From contig CM032120.1 of assembly GCA_018894105.1 (NCBI GenBank), positions 29,906,710 to 29,970,709 of the forward strand: DNA of 64,000 bases. The letters run 5' to 3'. The position numbers were made by a program, and so were the translations under genes. Origin of the DNA: Jacaranda mimosifolia. Taxonomy: Eukaryota; Streptophyta; Magnoliopsida; Lamiales; Bignoniaceae. The notes beneath the pieces are model-generated. The model saw only the letters and a program-made list of their open reading frames with translations, was not told where the DNA came from and ran no database searches. Positions 23,561-36,060 of the stretch are shown in pieces. Every line of letters begins with the position of its first letter. Position 1 is the first letter of the stretch.

Positions 23561-26500
23561 TATGATAATTTTGATCTTTAAAATTAGAGCAAAAGATTTA
23601 TTAAAATGCATGAATTTGTAGACACTTAGAATGAAGAAAAAATAAATCCTAATAGAAAAGCAAAAGAGGTGTAACTTGAAAAAAAAAGTTAATTGAAAAT
23701 TTAAGATGTCAAAGGGTCATAAGAAACATAAAAAGGGTTTTGAAGTTTACGAAATTATAAAAAGAATAACAATGATTTTTTCCAGATTATATTTAATTTT
23801 ACATGTAAGTGTTAACACATTTATTTCTTTAAAATTTACATGTACAAAATTTTTGCTAAGCTAACAGGTTAGATCATCTCAAAAGTAGCACATTTGTATA
23901 CAAATATGTAGATGGTATTCTATCCTATGCGTCCTTCATTCCACTGATGTTTGAATGTATATTCTCATCGTCTAAATTGACATTCATCTCTCCATCTCCT
24001 TCCCTATTTTCTTGTCCTAGATCTCTTCCTTCTCTTCATATCTTTCTCCTTTTTCCTCATTTTCTCCTTCTTTCTCGTTTTCTTCTTCTCCTCCATCGCC
24101 TCTTTCTTCTGCTTCTTGTTGTTGGTGTACTTACAATGGTACGTCCCTGGAGGCTCCAGAATAGTAGCCTATCTTACTCATCCTATCTATCATGTATTTA
24201 AGATTCATCATGATATTTGTCACTTTCTTGAAAACATCCTTATTTTGTCCTTTCATTTTTAGGTGCCCTACTTCTAGTTGGGTGTGAGACTCTCTTAAGT
24301 AATCTTTTTTCCACTCTATTCTAATTATCCAATTTTCTTCAAGTTGAGATTGTCTTGCTTGTTGTAGTTCTAGAATTCAGTGCATACTATTTCTTCATCT
24401 TTCTCCTTTTGCTCTTTCTTCGTCACCTCTATTAGTATACTGTCCCTCCTATATGACCAGAACATCATCATATAATCTATATCGAAATCATCTTTCTTTT
24501 GTTGGATTCTTTTTCGTCTATTGGTTCATTTCCTTCTCAATGATTATTTGCCATCCTACAATTGCAAAAATACATTTTATTAGTGCCAAGTTAGGTTCTA
24601 AAAAAATCACATGATTGACATTATGTTCTCCCAAAATAATATTATGTTATCTTTGCACGAAATATCCATTCCTATTAATTTTAAAAATCATGCATTCAAC
24701 CTTTAAAGGAAAGGTTAATAATCGCCAATTTCTCAAAGATTTTACCTATTAGTGAATGCGCATTATTTAAAAGTTCCTTCCGAAAAATATGTTGTATTGG
24801 GTTATTTGTCAAGAATAATAATCAGCAATCTTTGTATCATGTATGCTTTTATTGTCTAGGTCTCACATTTATGCTATGCAAGATATTTTTGCGGTGTGGT
24901 TTCTTATGAAATAAAAAAATTATATTATTTTACTCATTTAAAAAAACTAATTCAAGAAACAAAATAATATTAATATATCTTTTGCACCCTGCTAAATGTG
25001 TTGATTTTACAATATGATAAGACGATATATTAAATTATATCCTTATTTTATAACAATCTTTCTGTAATATGCAATTGCATTAAAATTTATTTGTGATTAT
25101 TACTTGTCTAATTACAAAGCTGACAATTTTAAAGAAAAGTGTGTCATTGTTATATCATTGTTTGATGAGTAGAAAGTTGAGGGCACATCAAAGTCAAATC
25201 TGTTTCTGATCTAGTTTCATATTTTCTTTCTCATTATATTTCCAGGTGTGGTCCTCGTCAAAAAATTTCTTTATTATATTGCATTGTGTAGAATGTGGAT
25301 ATTGAGTACACTAAGAAAAAGGAAAAAATAAGATGCCAATGCCTAAGATGATTAGAAATCATGAAACATCAAATTTATTCATTATATACAAATTACAAAG
25401 ACCAAAAGAATAGAAAAACGTTGGAAAAATGCCAATTAATTTAATGAAGTAGTATTGCGTAAAAACTTGAAAAAGAAACTACAAATACATATAAAGATAA
25501 ACTAAAAATGCAATCTGATTACAATTCTGCCAAAGAGAACTAAAACTTTGCTCAACAAAAGATGAGATAAACTATCGGAATTGTTTTTTTCACTTTAAAT
25601 GAGAGCATCTTGTGATTAGCTTTTATCAAGAAAGTAAAGTAGATCATTTCAGGAGAGAATAAAAGATTCAAGAGAGTCACAATGCTGAATGATTTTAAAA
25701 ACTTTGTTTAAGAAACACCAGGTTCGATAAATTATTATGAGCAGAAAAGAAGAATATGGTAGAAAATGAAAACAACAATAATATATATTAGCACAATAAA
25801 AACCAATTCAATTCAAGCAGCAGTACTTATCGATCAAATTAGAAGATTTCTTAAAACTAATGAAATTTAAAATTTTGCTCTTAGAACCGTAGAATCCTAA
25901 ATATTGAGTCAGTAGTCATTATTTCTAATAAGTTGTTATGGATATTGGAACTAATTAATCAGCTGAAGAAATCATAAACTAAAACCAGAGGAAGATAATA
26001 GATATAATTGAGTTGGTTTTTAATATAAGGCAATGGTCCATACCAATGGTCGAAAATTTAACTTGTTGAAAAATGATAAGAAAATAGTTATTTTATCTCA
26101 CACTAAATAAAGTTAGAATTTATTCAGAAACATAAGAATGAAAGATCTATAAGATATCACAACATTTTATTGAAAGATATCACAAAAAATTTCACTGGAA
26201 GAATAGACGATTTTTTCCTTTTTCTAGTTGTCTACATCCAAAATCCAAATAGGCCACCGCAAACACACAAAGTTAAATCATTTGCTTTCCTATCTTGCAA
26301 AAATTTTGTCTCATCAATCTCTACTGTCCAATAATCCAAACCAGAATTTTGTGTTTGATGCAACTTATTTTGGTAATATTATGACTCACAGAGTAGATAA
26401 TTTAGCAAAAAGTAAATCATATTTGATGAAGAATCAGTTTTTCTTTTTCTTTTTCTTTTTTTTTTGTTTATTATTGTTACATGCCAATGAAGACATTGGC

Positions 26501-28690
26501 CAAGTTTTCCATGTGTGAATTAAGCACATCTCACTAATAGTCGAAATCTCAACACTTTATGGTTATTAAAATAATTGTTATTTTCAAGGACTATGTTAAA
26601 CAATCTAAGCAATATGTAAGCTAATATTTCCGACGACAACAAACAAAAAATATTTATATGAAAGCATTCCATAAAATTTACTCAAATTTATATAAAATAA
26701 ATTTATTTTCAAGAACCATGTTAAACAATCCTAGCAAAATGTAAGTTGACAATTGTTGATGCGGTGTGTGGAATTTCTGTGATTAGAAATAAGCACGTAG
26801 TCGGGCGAGAGTGGAGCTCTATGTCTTTAAGACGAATTAGCACAGTGTTGATGCTAACGACAACTGGTTATCATCTCCCAAAATACAATGATTAATTCAG
26901 ACGGTAGGAGCACTACAAACAGTCTGATCTCTTGAACTTTGAACGTACTGAACTCTCTTTCTGGACTTATGTTGTGAATGGACTATGATTATTGTGCCTT
27001 GATTACCACTCCTTTGAAGCCAAAGTAGTGGTAGTCAATGTTGCTGCAGAATTCCATGCAGCTAGCTCAAAAGTTGCTGTCCAAATTCATTTCCAGACAC
27101 TAAGATTAATGTTGAACTGAAAACCAAGACCCAGTTTACATAGCCGAGCTGGACATGGGTTGGATTAAACCCACTACCATGTAGGTCTTCTCCCTTCCAA
27201 ACACTTGTGGTACCCCCAAGGGGCCATTCCCTTACCTCCACACTCGAGGCATATATTCAAGTCCACCTTTTATTCATTTAGCAATGTGGGATGGAGTTTT
27301 ACTCCTCCCATTCCTTTGATTCATCATAGTCTTCTTAGTCAACTTTCAAGTAGCTCACTTTGATAATTAATTTCTCATTCATACGAAACTGGTTTTGGCC
27401 AATTAATCAAACTATCATCATCTACCCGTAATGTAGTTTATGATGATCACCAATTTCTTAAAAATTAATCATTTGAGTATTCTTAAAAATTTGGTCAAAA
27501 AAGACCAATTTCCAGCAACATTTCCACAATCAATCATAATTTAATAGTTTTTATCTCGATCAACAAGAAGTAAAAAAATAATTAAATGGAATGTTACACA
27601 AAACTTAATCAAATACACGAAAAATAAATGTAATTTTCATTTTCAGAATCATCAAAATATGAAATTCACATAATCTATATATGAATCTGATTTTTGGGAG
27701 CCAGCTGGAGATGCCACAAATTTTCCCATTAAAGGAGGGGACCTTCCATTTACACACAATTGACCTGTGTAGTGCAATCAGATTTCCATCGCTTATCAAA
27801 TTTACCCTCCATTAATTACCCCAAACTTCAGCCATTCCCCTCAGTTCAGTCCACCTGTCCACAGGCTCTTTTCGTCATTTAACAAAATCCGCGTCTACCC
27901 TGAAGTCTTTTATCGGTTTAAGCTGGACCAAATTCTTGACTTTTAACAGTGTAGGTGTAGCACTTAACATCTCTCTATTCTTACCAATTTACCATCCCTC
28001 AATCCCCGCACAGCGCACATGCATTGCTTTCTGTTCTCTTTAGTCTTCCCCCACCTTCTGGTTTTGACCATTTCACTTCATTACTTCAGAATTCATCTAA
28101 ATCTCTTTTAAATCTCTTCTCTCTGCATTCAATCCAAGGCAGAAGGTAGCACACAAGAAGTTTAATCATTTGCTTCTCTTTACTTGTAATCTAATGAAGG
28201 GGCTCACCCCTCTTTGTGTGTTAGTATTTTCTTTGATTCATTTTCTTTTTCTACCTTCCAAATGAGTTGATCTCCCCCTTTATTTCTTTCATCTCAGTTC
28301 ACACACACACATATGTGTGTCTGAACATGTTTTTTTCTCTTTTTCAGAGGTGACAGTTTTGTAATACTCATAGTACTCTTTTCTTGTGGGTTTTCATTGC
28401 GTGGGTTCCTTCTGAAAACCAAGTACAACTTTTTTGAGGAAAAGAACAAATTTGCTAACCAACTTCTATTCTTCACACCCATCAATTCATCAGTATTTGC
28501 AACACCAGACAGCAAAGAAACAACAATTGATCTGTATTTGCAACACCAAACAGCGGAGAAAACAACAATTGATTGAGAAACAAATTTAGCATACCTTGCA
28601 GAACACCTTTTAGATTGCTGCAGTGCGCTTCACCGCAAGAGTGTTTTCTGGCCCACGAAGCTGAAGAAAAATTAAAGAAAAAGAAGAGGG
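23561..28690. other. intergenic, AT-rich; one local duplication
   Basis: No convincing gene. A C/T-rich stretch lies at 23975-24110. A diverged direct duplication about 125 bp apart is visible: TTTTCAAGGACTATGTTAAA at 26581 and a near copy at 26706. A 23-codon frame at 28195 (MKGLTPLCVLVFSLIHF..) looks like a signal peptide but stops at once and has no clear splice continuation. The last 700 bp probably belong to the upstream region of the VTT-domain gene. Confidence 0.5.
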
Positions 28691-28832
28691 CAGCAGTTGG
28701 CACCTGGAAAAAAATTGAAAATGCAGGTTGGTTGGGTGGCACACGCAGGAGTTGGCACCTGGAAAAAAATGGAAATGCAGGTTGGTTGGGTGGCACATGC
28801 AGCAGTTGGCACCTGGAAAAAATGAAAAGGAA
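28691..28832 (+). repeat. 54/55-bp tandem repeat
   Basis: The phrase AGTTGGCACCTGGAAAAAA recurs at 28695, 28750 and 28804, with GGTTGGTTGGGTGGCACA between copies, so the unit is 54-55 bp and about 2.5 copies are present. It lies about 250 bp upstream of the inferred transcription start of the VTT-domain gene. Several open frames on both strands here are produced by the repeat. Confidence 0.9.
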
Positions 28833-28934
28833 TACAAAACAAAAAGGCCAAAAATAACTTTAAGAAATGGTAGGGGGTTCGATCGGTACAAAGATTACTG
28901 TGGCAAACGCGATTCTCTCTTGTATAATAATAGT

Positions 28935-29402
28935 AATATATTATATTTCTTCTCTTTTTTTCCCCCAAAACTGAAAGCAGAAAGACGAGGAGAAAAGAAA
29001 GAAGACCAAAAAGATCGAGTGCGACGAGTAGATCCCAAAAAACCCACTCTCCACAGCAACAATACTCCACCCATAAATCCTTTTTTCTCCACTAACCATT
29101 CCACCCAGAAAATAGGACTCTTCTTCCCTACGTTTGATCTTCTCCTTTATTACAACAAGAGAGAAAAAAAAAAAATTGGAATACTCAAAAGAAATCACCG
29201 AAAGAGAAAAGCTAAAAAAGGAACACACTGGGCGGTGATCAAGTGACCCATTGTTTTCTGAGTAAGTCTTTAATGTGCAATTTATTTTGTGGTTTAAGTA
29301 TTCGTATTCTTAAGTATGAACTGCATGATCTTCTATTTTTTGTTTCTTGTATAAAATTGATTCTTCTTTGGGTAAGTACTTAAGATGTTCTCTCTCTCTC
29401 TG

Positions 29403-29433
<31 letters not shown>

Positions 29434-31147
29434 TGAAACAACTCGACGAATTTAGTAGATGGTTTTAGGAGGCCTAATAAAATGACTATAGATCGAAGGC
29501 TGTTGATGCCTAGCTATGCCTACCGTCATTTTTTGGGGAGTCAATATCTACCGTTCATCCGATAAATCTAATCCTGAATTATAGAGTCATGACACAATCA
29601 AATCCCAAATGTGTGTGTGTGTGTGTACGTGATATAATATCTAATGTGCATATTTAAAGCATTCACATTCAAGACATTCTCATTAGTTGTATGTATGTCC
29701 TCATAGATCAGTGGGGTTTTGCTATTTTAGTAAAAGGTTAAGGATTTAGAAGTGTTTTTGTGCTTTGAGGCCCCTGAAAGAAGGGAAAGTTGGAAACTTT
29801 TTGAGTCTTGGTGGGTATACCTTACCTCAAAAAAGAGGAAATGGAGAAGTTCACGTCTTTGCTTAGAGATTACTATGTAAATCGTCCTATGAGAATGAGA
29901 AGAGAGCAAGGCACTGATTTAGTTGGCCAGCTTTATCTGTTTGCATTTAACGTTGAAGCAATTTGTAATACACTTATTCACTTCACTCTTGTCTGGGTTA
30001 TTTGATAAGTTCAGTAATCTGCAACGATTTTGTGAAGGATGGTTTTCCGGATGAATATTGTTATCTTGACTTAGTGTTATTCAACATTGTTATTTGTGCC
30101 AGCCAAGTTGAAAGTTTGCTTCATTTGCATCTAGGCTTGCACCTTAGAAATCCAATGAATTTGCTTTCTTGGAGTTTGATTAAGAAGTGTCTCCTAGCAT
30201 TCAATTTCAAGTGCTAATTGTTGTTAGACCTTATCCATGCGGTTATAGTTTATGTATGCTGCCAGGAGAAAGAGTCTAATTCCTATGTTCTCAGCATGTT
30301 CATTTAAATCTTATCCAGTAGATAATGCATGACCTGTCCCACCTAACCAATACCTCAAACAGTAATAGAATGCTAAAGCTTCATATTGTTCTTGTCGACT
30401 CATGCTTCAATATGTGTGTTTTGTTATAATGCGTGATTCGTAGAAAAAATGCTGGCCTGGGAAAAAGTAAATTGCAGATTCAGGGTAACAGTATCTATGA
30501 GATTCAAGTAAATAAGAACCTCTTCTTTCGGTGGTTGATAATCTAGAAAATTAAGTTTTAATGTTATAAAGCTTGGAATGGAAAAACATAAATGACACTG
30601 GGGCATCTCTGGAGTGCTGTGTTTATGCACCATTGACCCTAGTGTTTCCCTGATAAATGGGAGGATCTAAGACTTTCACTTAATATTGCTTAATGCTCTA
30701 AACATGCTAAAAGTAATTTCCTTTTCGATCAAAACTTACCAAAAATGAAACATGATTGATCAAAGGAAAGTAACAAAAGATTAGAGCATCATGACAATTC
30801 ATACTTCTTTAATCTTTCTCATGATTTAATTGCACCTCCATCAGTAAACTATCATAATTTGCTTATAACTATATCCTTTGTCCATATTAGAATCAAATGC
30901 AATCGGTATATTTTCTCAAGTTCTCTGGAAAATCTGATGTGAAGGGTTGAAATACCAAATCTAAATGACTAAATCTGTGCTGCATCATTAGCAGTTACAG
31001 AATTTAGAAATTACTGTTTGGGGTGAATTTCTGATTCTTCTTGATCATGCATGAATATACTAATTAGCTGAGCTCTCCACCCCATGCTTTTTAAAATTCT
31101 GATGCATATTTCCCTTTATTTGACAGGTATCTGGTGTCTCAATAAAG
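28935..31147 (+). promoter_or_regulatory. probable promoter, 5' leader exon and leader intron of the VTT-domain gene
   Basis: TATATTATAT at about 28936 is a TATA-like box, followed by a C/T-rich leader. A GTAAGT donor at 29262 could pair with the TTTGACAG acceptor at about 31127, leaving 20 bp of leader before ATG 31148. This would be a leader intron of about 1.87 kb, a common plant arrangement. A TA microsatellite (about 29408-29432) and a GT microsatellite (about 29612-29626) lie inside it. The assignment is inferred from position and splice signals only. Confidence 0.45.
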
Positions 31148-33016
31148 ATGTCAGATTCAAAGGAATTAGAGAAATACCGCGCTAACAACGGGGTGCAAGT
31201 AAGGGAAGATAGTGAGTATGTAAGACTAGTTATACCAAATGAACTAAGGATACCTGAAGCAGATGCTTCAGAATCTCAAACAAAGGAAAGAAAATGGTCT
31301 CTTATATGGTGGTTGAAGGCCATAATATGGTGTTCAATCACCATAATTATTCTTTTCATATTTGTGAAATGGGGAGTGCCCTTTCTTGTAGAGAAGGTAT
31401 TTCAAGTCATGATTGTTTTAAGTACATACCTTCTCTTCCTTGCTATTTCATCTGCTTAGCACTGAAGAAGATATATTTGCAACTGTTCATTTAACTTATA
31501 GATCATGACTGAATCTTTTTAATGCTCAGAGGCTTTACAAATTTCAGTCAGAAAGAAGTGAGCTACATAAGCAGTGCAACACAGAGTACTCTAGGAAATC
31601 ATCTCCCCAGACCCCCACCCCACCCCAACACACACACACACAATAATCTATGCCGTGGCTTTTGGTTATCTCCTGCATAATGTTGCTTTCATGGTGTCAT
31701 GTAGTAAAGACCCCCAGGCAATATTCATAAAGGATATTGAGACACCCGTTGCACAATGTATATTTTTGTAAAGATATTGTGGCTTAACAATGAATCAAAA
31801 TTTCATGGCCAGAAGATATTGTGGCTAAAGAGCTTGAAATGGTCAGAGGCTTTATAGAAAATGATTGAAGAGTCAGATGTCTTCTTAGAGTGCTTTTCCT
31901 TTTCCTATTCCCATCCCTTCCCTTGTTTTTATTTGCTTCAGGACTGATTGAGGATGTTGCTATAATGAAATCGCATGGTAAAGTTCTACAGGGCAATGTG
32001 TATAAATAGTCATTTCATGGCATTATGCATTTTGCACTTCTTACATATCTGCAAAGATATTGCGGCTCAATACTTGAGCCATCAAAATATTTGCACTAGG
32101 AGCAAAAGCTGAATGTTTAAAGGGCTCAATACTTGAGCCATCAATATATTTGCAATAGGAAGGAAAGCTGAATATTTAAAGCTGACATTCTCAGACAGCA
32201 ACAAGTTCCTTTTGGATTTGCGGATGGAGCTGTAAGCTCACCGTCAATCATCATTGACTCTCTTAGGACCATATTGCTGTAAATATTTTCAATCTTTAAT
32301 AAGTTTGTTATGATATTATGTTATTCTTCGAACTTTTATTTCCAATGTGGGAAATCCTATCATTTGTGCTGCTTAATCTAGAGTATCTAACATGTTATTA
32401 GAATGATTCTGATTAGGTTCTCTCTCCTATCTTGCAATGGGAAGCCACTGCATTTGGTCGTCCAGTACTTGCACTGGTACTTGTAGGTTCGTTGGCATTC
32501 TTCCCTGTGTTTCTAATTCCATCTGCTCCTTCCATGTGGCTAGCGGGGATGATTTTTGGTTATGGCTTGGGGTTTGCCATAATCATGGGTGGAACAACCA
32601 TTGGAATGGTCCTGCCATACTTCATTGGTTTAGTCTTTTGTGACCGAATTCAGGTAAGAAATTAGCTACTTAGATTGGTGCTTTACAATGTTTTAAAACT
32701 TATATTAAACTTTGATATTATAGTTTGTATATTTGTATTTCTCTGTCCTTTGCTGCTGTTTTACACACAATCTTATTTTCTCTATGTGCCGGCAGCAATG
32801 GTTGAAAAGATGGCCTCAAAAAGCGGCCATGCTCAGATTGGCTGGAGAAGGAAGTTGGTTCCATCAATTTAAAGTAGTTGCACTTTTTAGGATTTCACCA
32901 TTTCCTTACACAATCTTCAATTATGCCATAGTGGTAACAAGTATGAGATTCTGGCCCTATTTATGCGGATCAGTAGCAGGAATGATACCAGAAGCCTTTA
33001 TTTACATCTACAGGTC

Positions 33017-33054
<38 letters not shown>

Positions 33055-34859
33055 CGCGCTCGCTGACATGCAAAACCTCACGCACTCACTCCCCCCAACC
33101 CCTCCCCCCTCTCTGTGAGACATGCATCAGAATTTTTTGTTCTTCCTATAGATATTTAGGGTGGCAATTTTGGTGGGTCAGGTTGGTTCGGGTCGGGTTG
33201 AAATAGGGGTATAATATTAATTTTCTCAACCCGAACTCAACCCAACCTGATGACAATCTAAAAGTGCTCAACCCTAACCCAACCTGATTCACATCAGGTC
33301 AGGTTCGGGTCGATCTAATTTTTAAAATAATTATTTTGAATATTTTTTTTAATTTTTAGAAACTTTTTGGTATTTTTATTTTTTAATTTTGTCTATTTTT
33401 AATTATTAATAAATTAGAATAGAGTAAAGAGTTCTCATTATAACTTCACATATGTACTCAAATAATTTTAATTGAACCACATAATATATTGATTATTAGA
33501 ACTTTTTTGTTTTCATTTTCTAGTATATATGGGTATCATAAAAATATTAAAATCACAAAGTGTCTTATTTTTGAAAATATCATAATTTTTTAAGTTTTAC
33601 TCACCCACTCTCTTTAATTTATGGATCTTTTTGTGTCGATTAAATTATCCCTTTTAACTTTTTAACATTAATGTCATTATTTTTTTACTTTATATTGATT
33701 CAATTAAGCAATACATAAATTAATAAAAATATATCTTCAAGAAAATAAGTAAAACAAATATTTTAAATTATACACATAATTTATTATTAAAACTTGCTTA
33801 AGTCTTTTGAATTTTTTATAACCTTTCAACTGAAAGAATTTTTATCTATTTATATATGTAAAATCTTGTGTTGCATGAGGCCTAAGAAAAACTTCTAAAA
33901 CAATTAAGTAGTTAAAGCAGTGTTCTGTTAACTCTTTGAAGTAATTTTCATGTCCACTTGGATAAAAAAATAACCATTAGAAGTAATTTAAATTTTTTAA
34001 TAATCCATCCTATATGGTTGTGAAAATAAATAAGACCAAAAAATGCCAAAATAGTAATTTTGATATTGCGAAAGTTCAAAATTTTAAGCTTTATTTTATT
34101 ATTTTATATTTTTACTCCTAAAAAAATTTAAATTCTATTTGTTTAATTCAAATTGGGTCGAGTTGGTTCAAGTGGGTTCGGGTTGTCATGTGACCTACAA
34201 TCAAATTTTGAGTTGTTCGTGTAACTTGAAATTCAACCTAACCCAACTCATTTTCTTTGAATTCTTATTTGTGTCGACCTTGTTGGACCCGAACCCAAAA
34301 TGGGTCAACCCAAACCCAAATTTTTCGTATCGAACTCGTGGTGTGTTGGAAATTGCCACCCCTATTAGATAAACACTCATGCTCAATTACTGGCTATTGA
34401 AGCAAGTAGTTTCATTCTCAAATGCATAAGCAGCCACTAAATTGTCTTTTTTTGTGTAATTCCTATATTCTCTATTTTGGTTTTCTTTATATCCAAATGG
34501 TATTACTACATGTTTTCTCCTCTTTTCACTTGATGATGATCGCCTAAGGATACTTGGATATGGAATAATATGCTTGGAGCTGTGGCAGCTAATTTCCTTT
34601 TGATATCATTAATATATCTTTTAAATTGTTTTGCTAACGTGGTTGAGGTCTGCTTTTGGTTCTATGCAGTGGTCGGCTAATAAGGACATTAGCAGATGTC
34701 AAGTACAGGAACCATCACCTGACTCTAGTGGAGATCATTTACAATGTTATCTCCTTCATTATTGCAATCATCACTATAGTTGCTTTCACTGTCTACGCCA
34801 AAAGAGCATTGAATGATCTAAAGATGGCAGAGGCCAATGGTGAAGGTTCTGTCCATTGA
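31148..34859 (+). CDS. TVP38/TMEM64 family membrane protein (VTT / SNARE-associated Golgi protein)
   Basis: Four coding exons, 31148-31396, 32417-32653, 32796-33013 and 34670-34859, join with consistent phase and GT-AG borders to 297 residues. Residues 1-48 are a charged cytosolic tail. A first membrane segment is at about 50-75. Exon 2 (84-162) is almost entirely hydrophobic, with [20 protein letters not shown]. Exon 3 carries the family signature [14 protein letters not shown] and [11 protein letters not shown]. Exon 4 ends with a last membrane helix (about 252-275) and a short hydrophilic tail. This is the plant 'SNARE-associated Golgi protein' family, related to yeast Tvp38 and bacterial DedA; relatives act as lipid scramblases or transporters in the secretory pathway. 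No breaks are seen. The last intron holds a hAT MITE. The next gene, MLO, is convergent. Confidence 0.92.
33016..33058 (+). repeat. CT microsatellite at the start of the last intron
   Basis: About 17 CT units begin two bases after the GT donor of the third coding exon, followed by CGTGCGCGCTCG. The donor itself (CAG|GTCAGC) is intact. Confidence 0.9.
33157..34364. mobile_element. hAT-type MITE or non-autonomous hAT, in an intron
   Basis: Starts TAGGGTGGCAATTTT and ends AAATTGCCACCCCTA, a terminal inverted repeat of about 15 bp with one gap. Both ends continue with GGGTCGG/GGTTCGGG-rich sub-terminal sequence. The flanks are TAGATATT on the left and (T)TAGATAAA on the right, an imperfect 8-bp duplication as expected for hAT insertions. 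There is no transposase. It sits in the last intron of the VTT-domain gene and does not touch splice sites. Confidence 0.8.
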
Positions 34860-35162
34860 CAGTAGCAGTTGAATTGGTTAAGCTTCCCATCAAAAAATAT
34901 AATCCTAGTTTTACGTTTTCTTTGTCATAGCTTTGGGTTAGATCAGATCTCCTGCTGTAAATGGTTTGTATATGGAAGGGGGTTGCTTTTACCCCTTGTA
35001 AGGTGATTAGGGAAATAATGACCAATTGAACTTTCCCAGTGACGTCGGAAAGTGGATTTGTCCCGTCTCTCAAGGAGGTGAGTCCAAATTGAGGACCATA
35101 CATCCGATATCAGCTCTCAATGTGAAAGAGATGAGCTTTTATCTAACTTCCAATGGAAAATA

Positions 35163-35979
35163 TAGGAATGTAAGCGGATATTAAATGGGTTGGGTACACT
35201 ATTTTTATATTCGTATCCGTTTAACTTTTCGAATATTCGGATACGGATACAGATTTATCGGATATTTAAAAATGATATTCGAATTCGTATCCATTGGATA
35301 TCGGTCTAATTCGAATATATTCGTATTCGATTATAATTATTCAGATTTGTTCATATTTTATTAAATTTATTCGCATTTGAATTATTTTTTTATATTTATA
35401 TTCAATAATAATTATATAAATATTTATTCATAGATATTTAAATACGTGAATTTATAAATCTATAACAAATATATATTTTAATTAATAGAAGGAATTATAT
35501 AGTTTTATTAAAAAGAAAGAAAGTAAACAAATAGCATAATTTTTAATTAATAATTAATTTTATAATTGATTATTAGTACTTATTAATAATAATAATGGCA
35601 TTGAAGTATATTAATTATAAAGTTAATCAATAATAATTATGTTGATAAATTTTATTTTTCATATTTTTCCTATATTATAATAATTTTTTAAATTTATTCT
35701 TTTTTCTTCTCAATTCTTCAATTATAATTTATATATATACATATATGGATTATGAGATTTTTATTAAAAAATATAAATAATATATTATTTAATAAATATA
35801 TATTCGGAGCGGATATTAAACGAATCGGGTATGCATTTATTATATTCGTATTCATTTATAATCAGATATCTACTAATCGAAGACGTATAATTCGTTTTAA
35901 ACGGTTGCGAATAATTTTTTTATAAACGGATACGAATGCGAACGATAAACGAATTTTCAAATATTCGTTTATAGCCCTA
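35163..35979. mobile_element. hAT-type MITE with perfect 8-bp target duplication
   Basis: Ends TAGGAATGTAAGCGGATATT and, read inward from the other side, TAGGGCTATAAACGAATATT, an imperfect 20-bp inverted repeat. It is flanked by GGAAAATA at 35155-35162 and again at 35980-35987. The body is AT-rich, with CGGATACGGATAC and ATATTCG words near both ends. It is non-coding. It lies in the 1.2-kb gap between the convergent VTT-domain and MLO genes. Confidence 0.93.
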
Positions 35980-36060
35980 GGAAAATATAATCATCCTCTT
36001 TGGTATCTGTATTACCTTACAAATATCACAAACTGAAAGAGTGGAACTAATGCGAAACTG

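Noticed and set aside
28195..28266. Short frame MKGLTPLCVLVFSLIHF.. resembling a signal peptide
   Set aside because: Stops after 23 codons, no donor site fits, and no matching second exon was found downstream. It could be a chance hydrophobic frame.
28482..29246. Several overlapping long open frames on both strands
   Set aside because: They are produced by the 54-bp tandem repeat and C/T-rich leader sequence; no protein family recognised.
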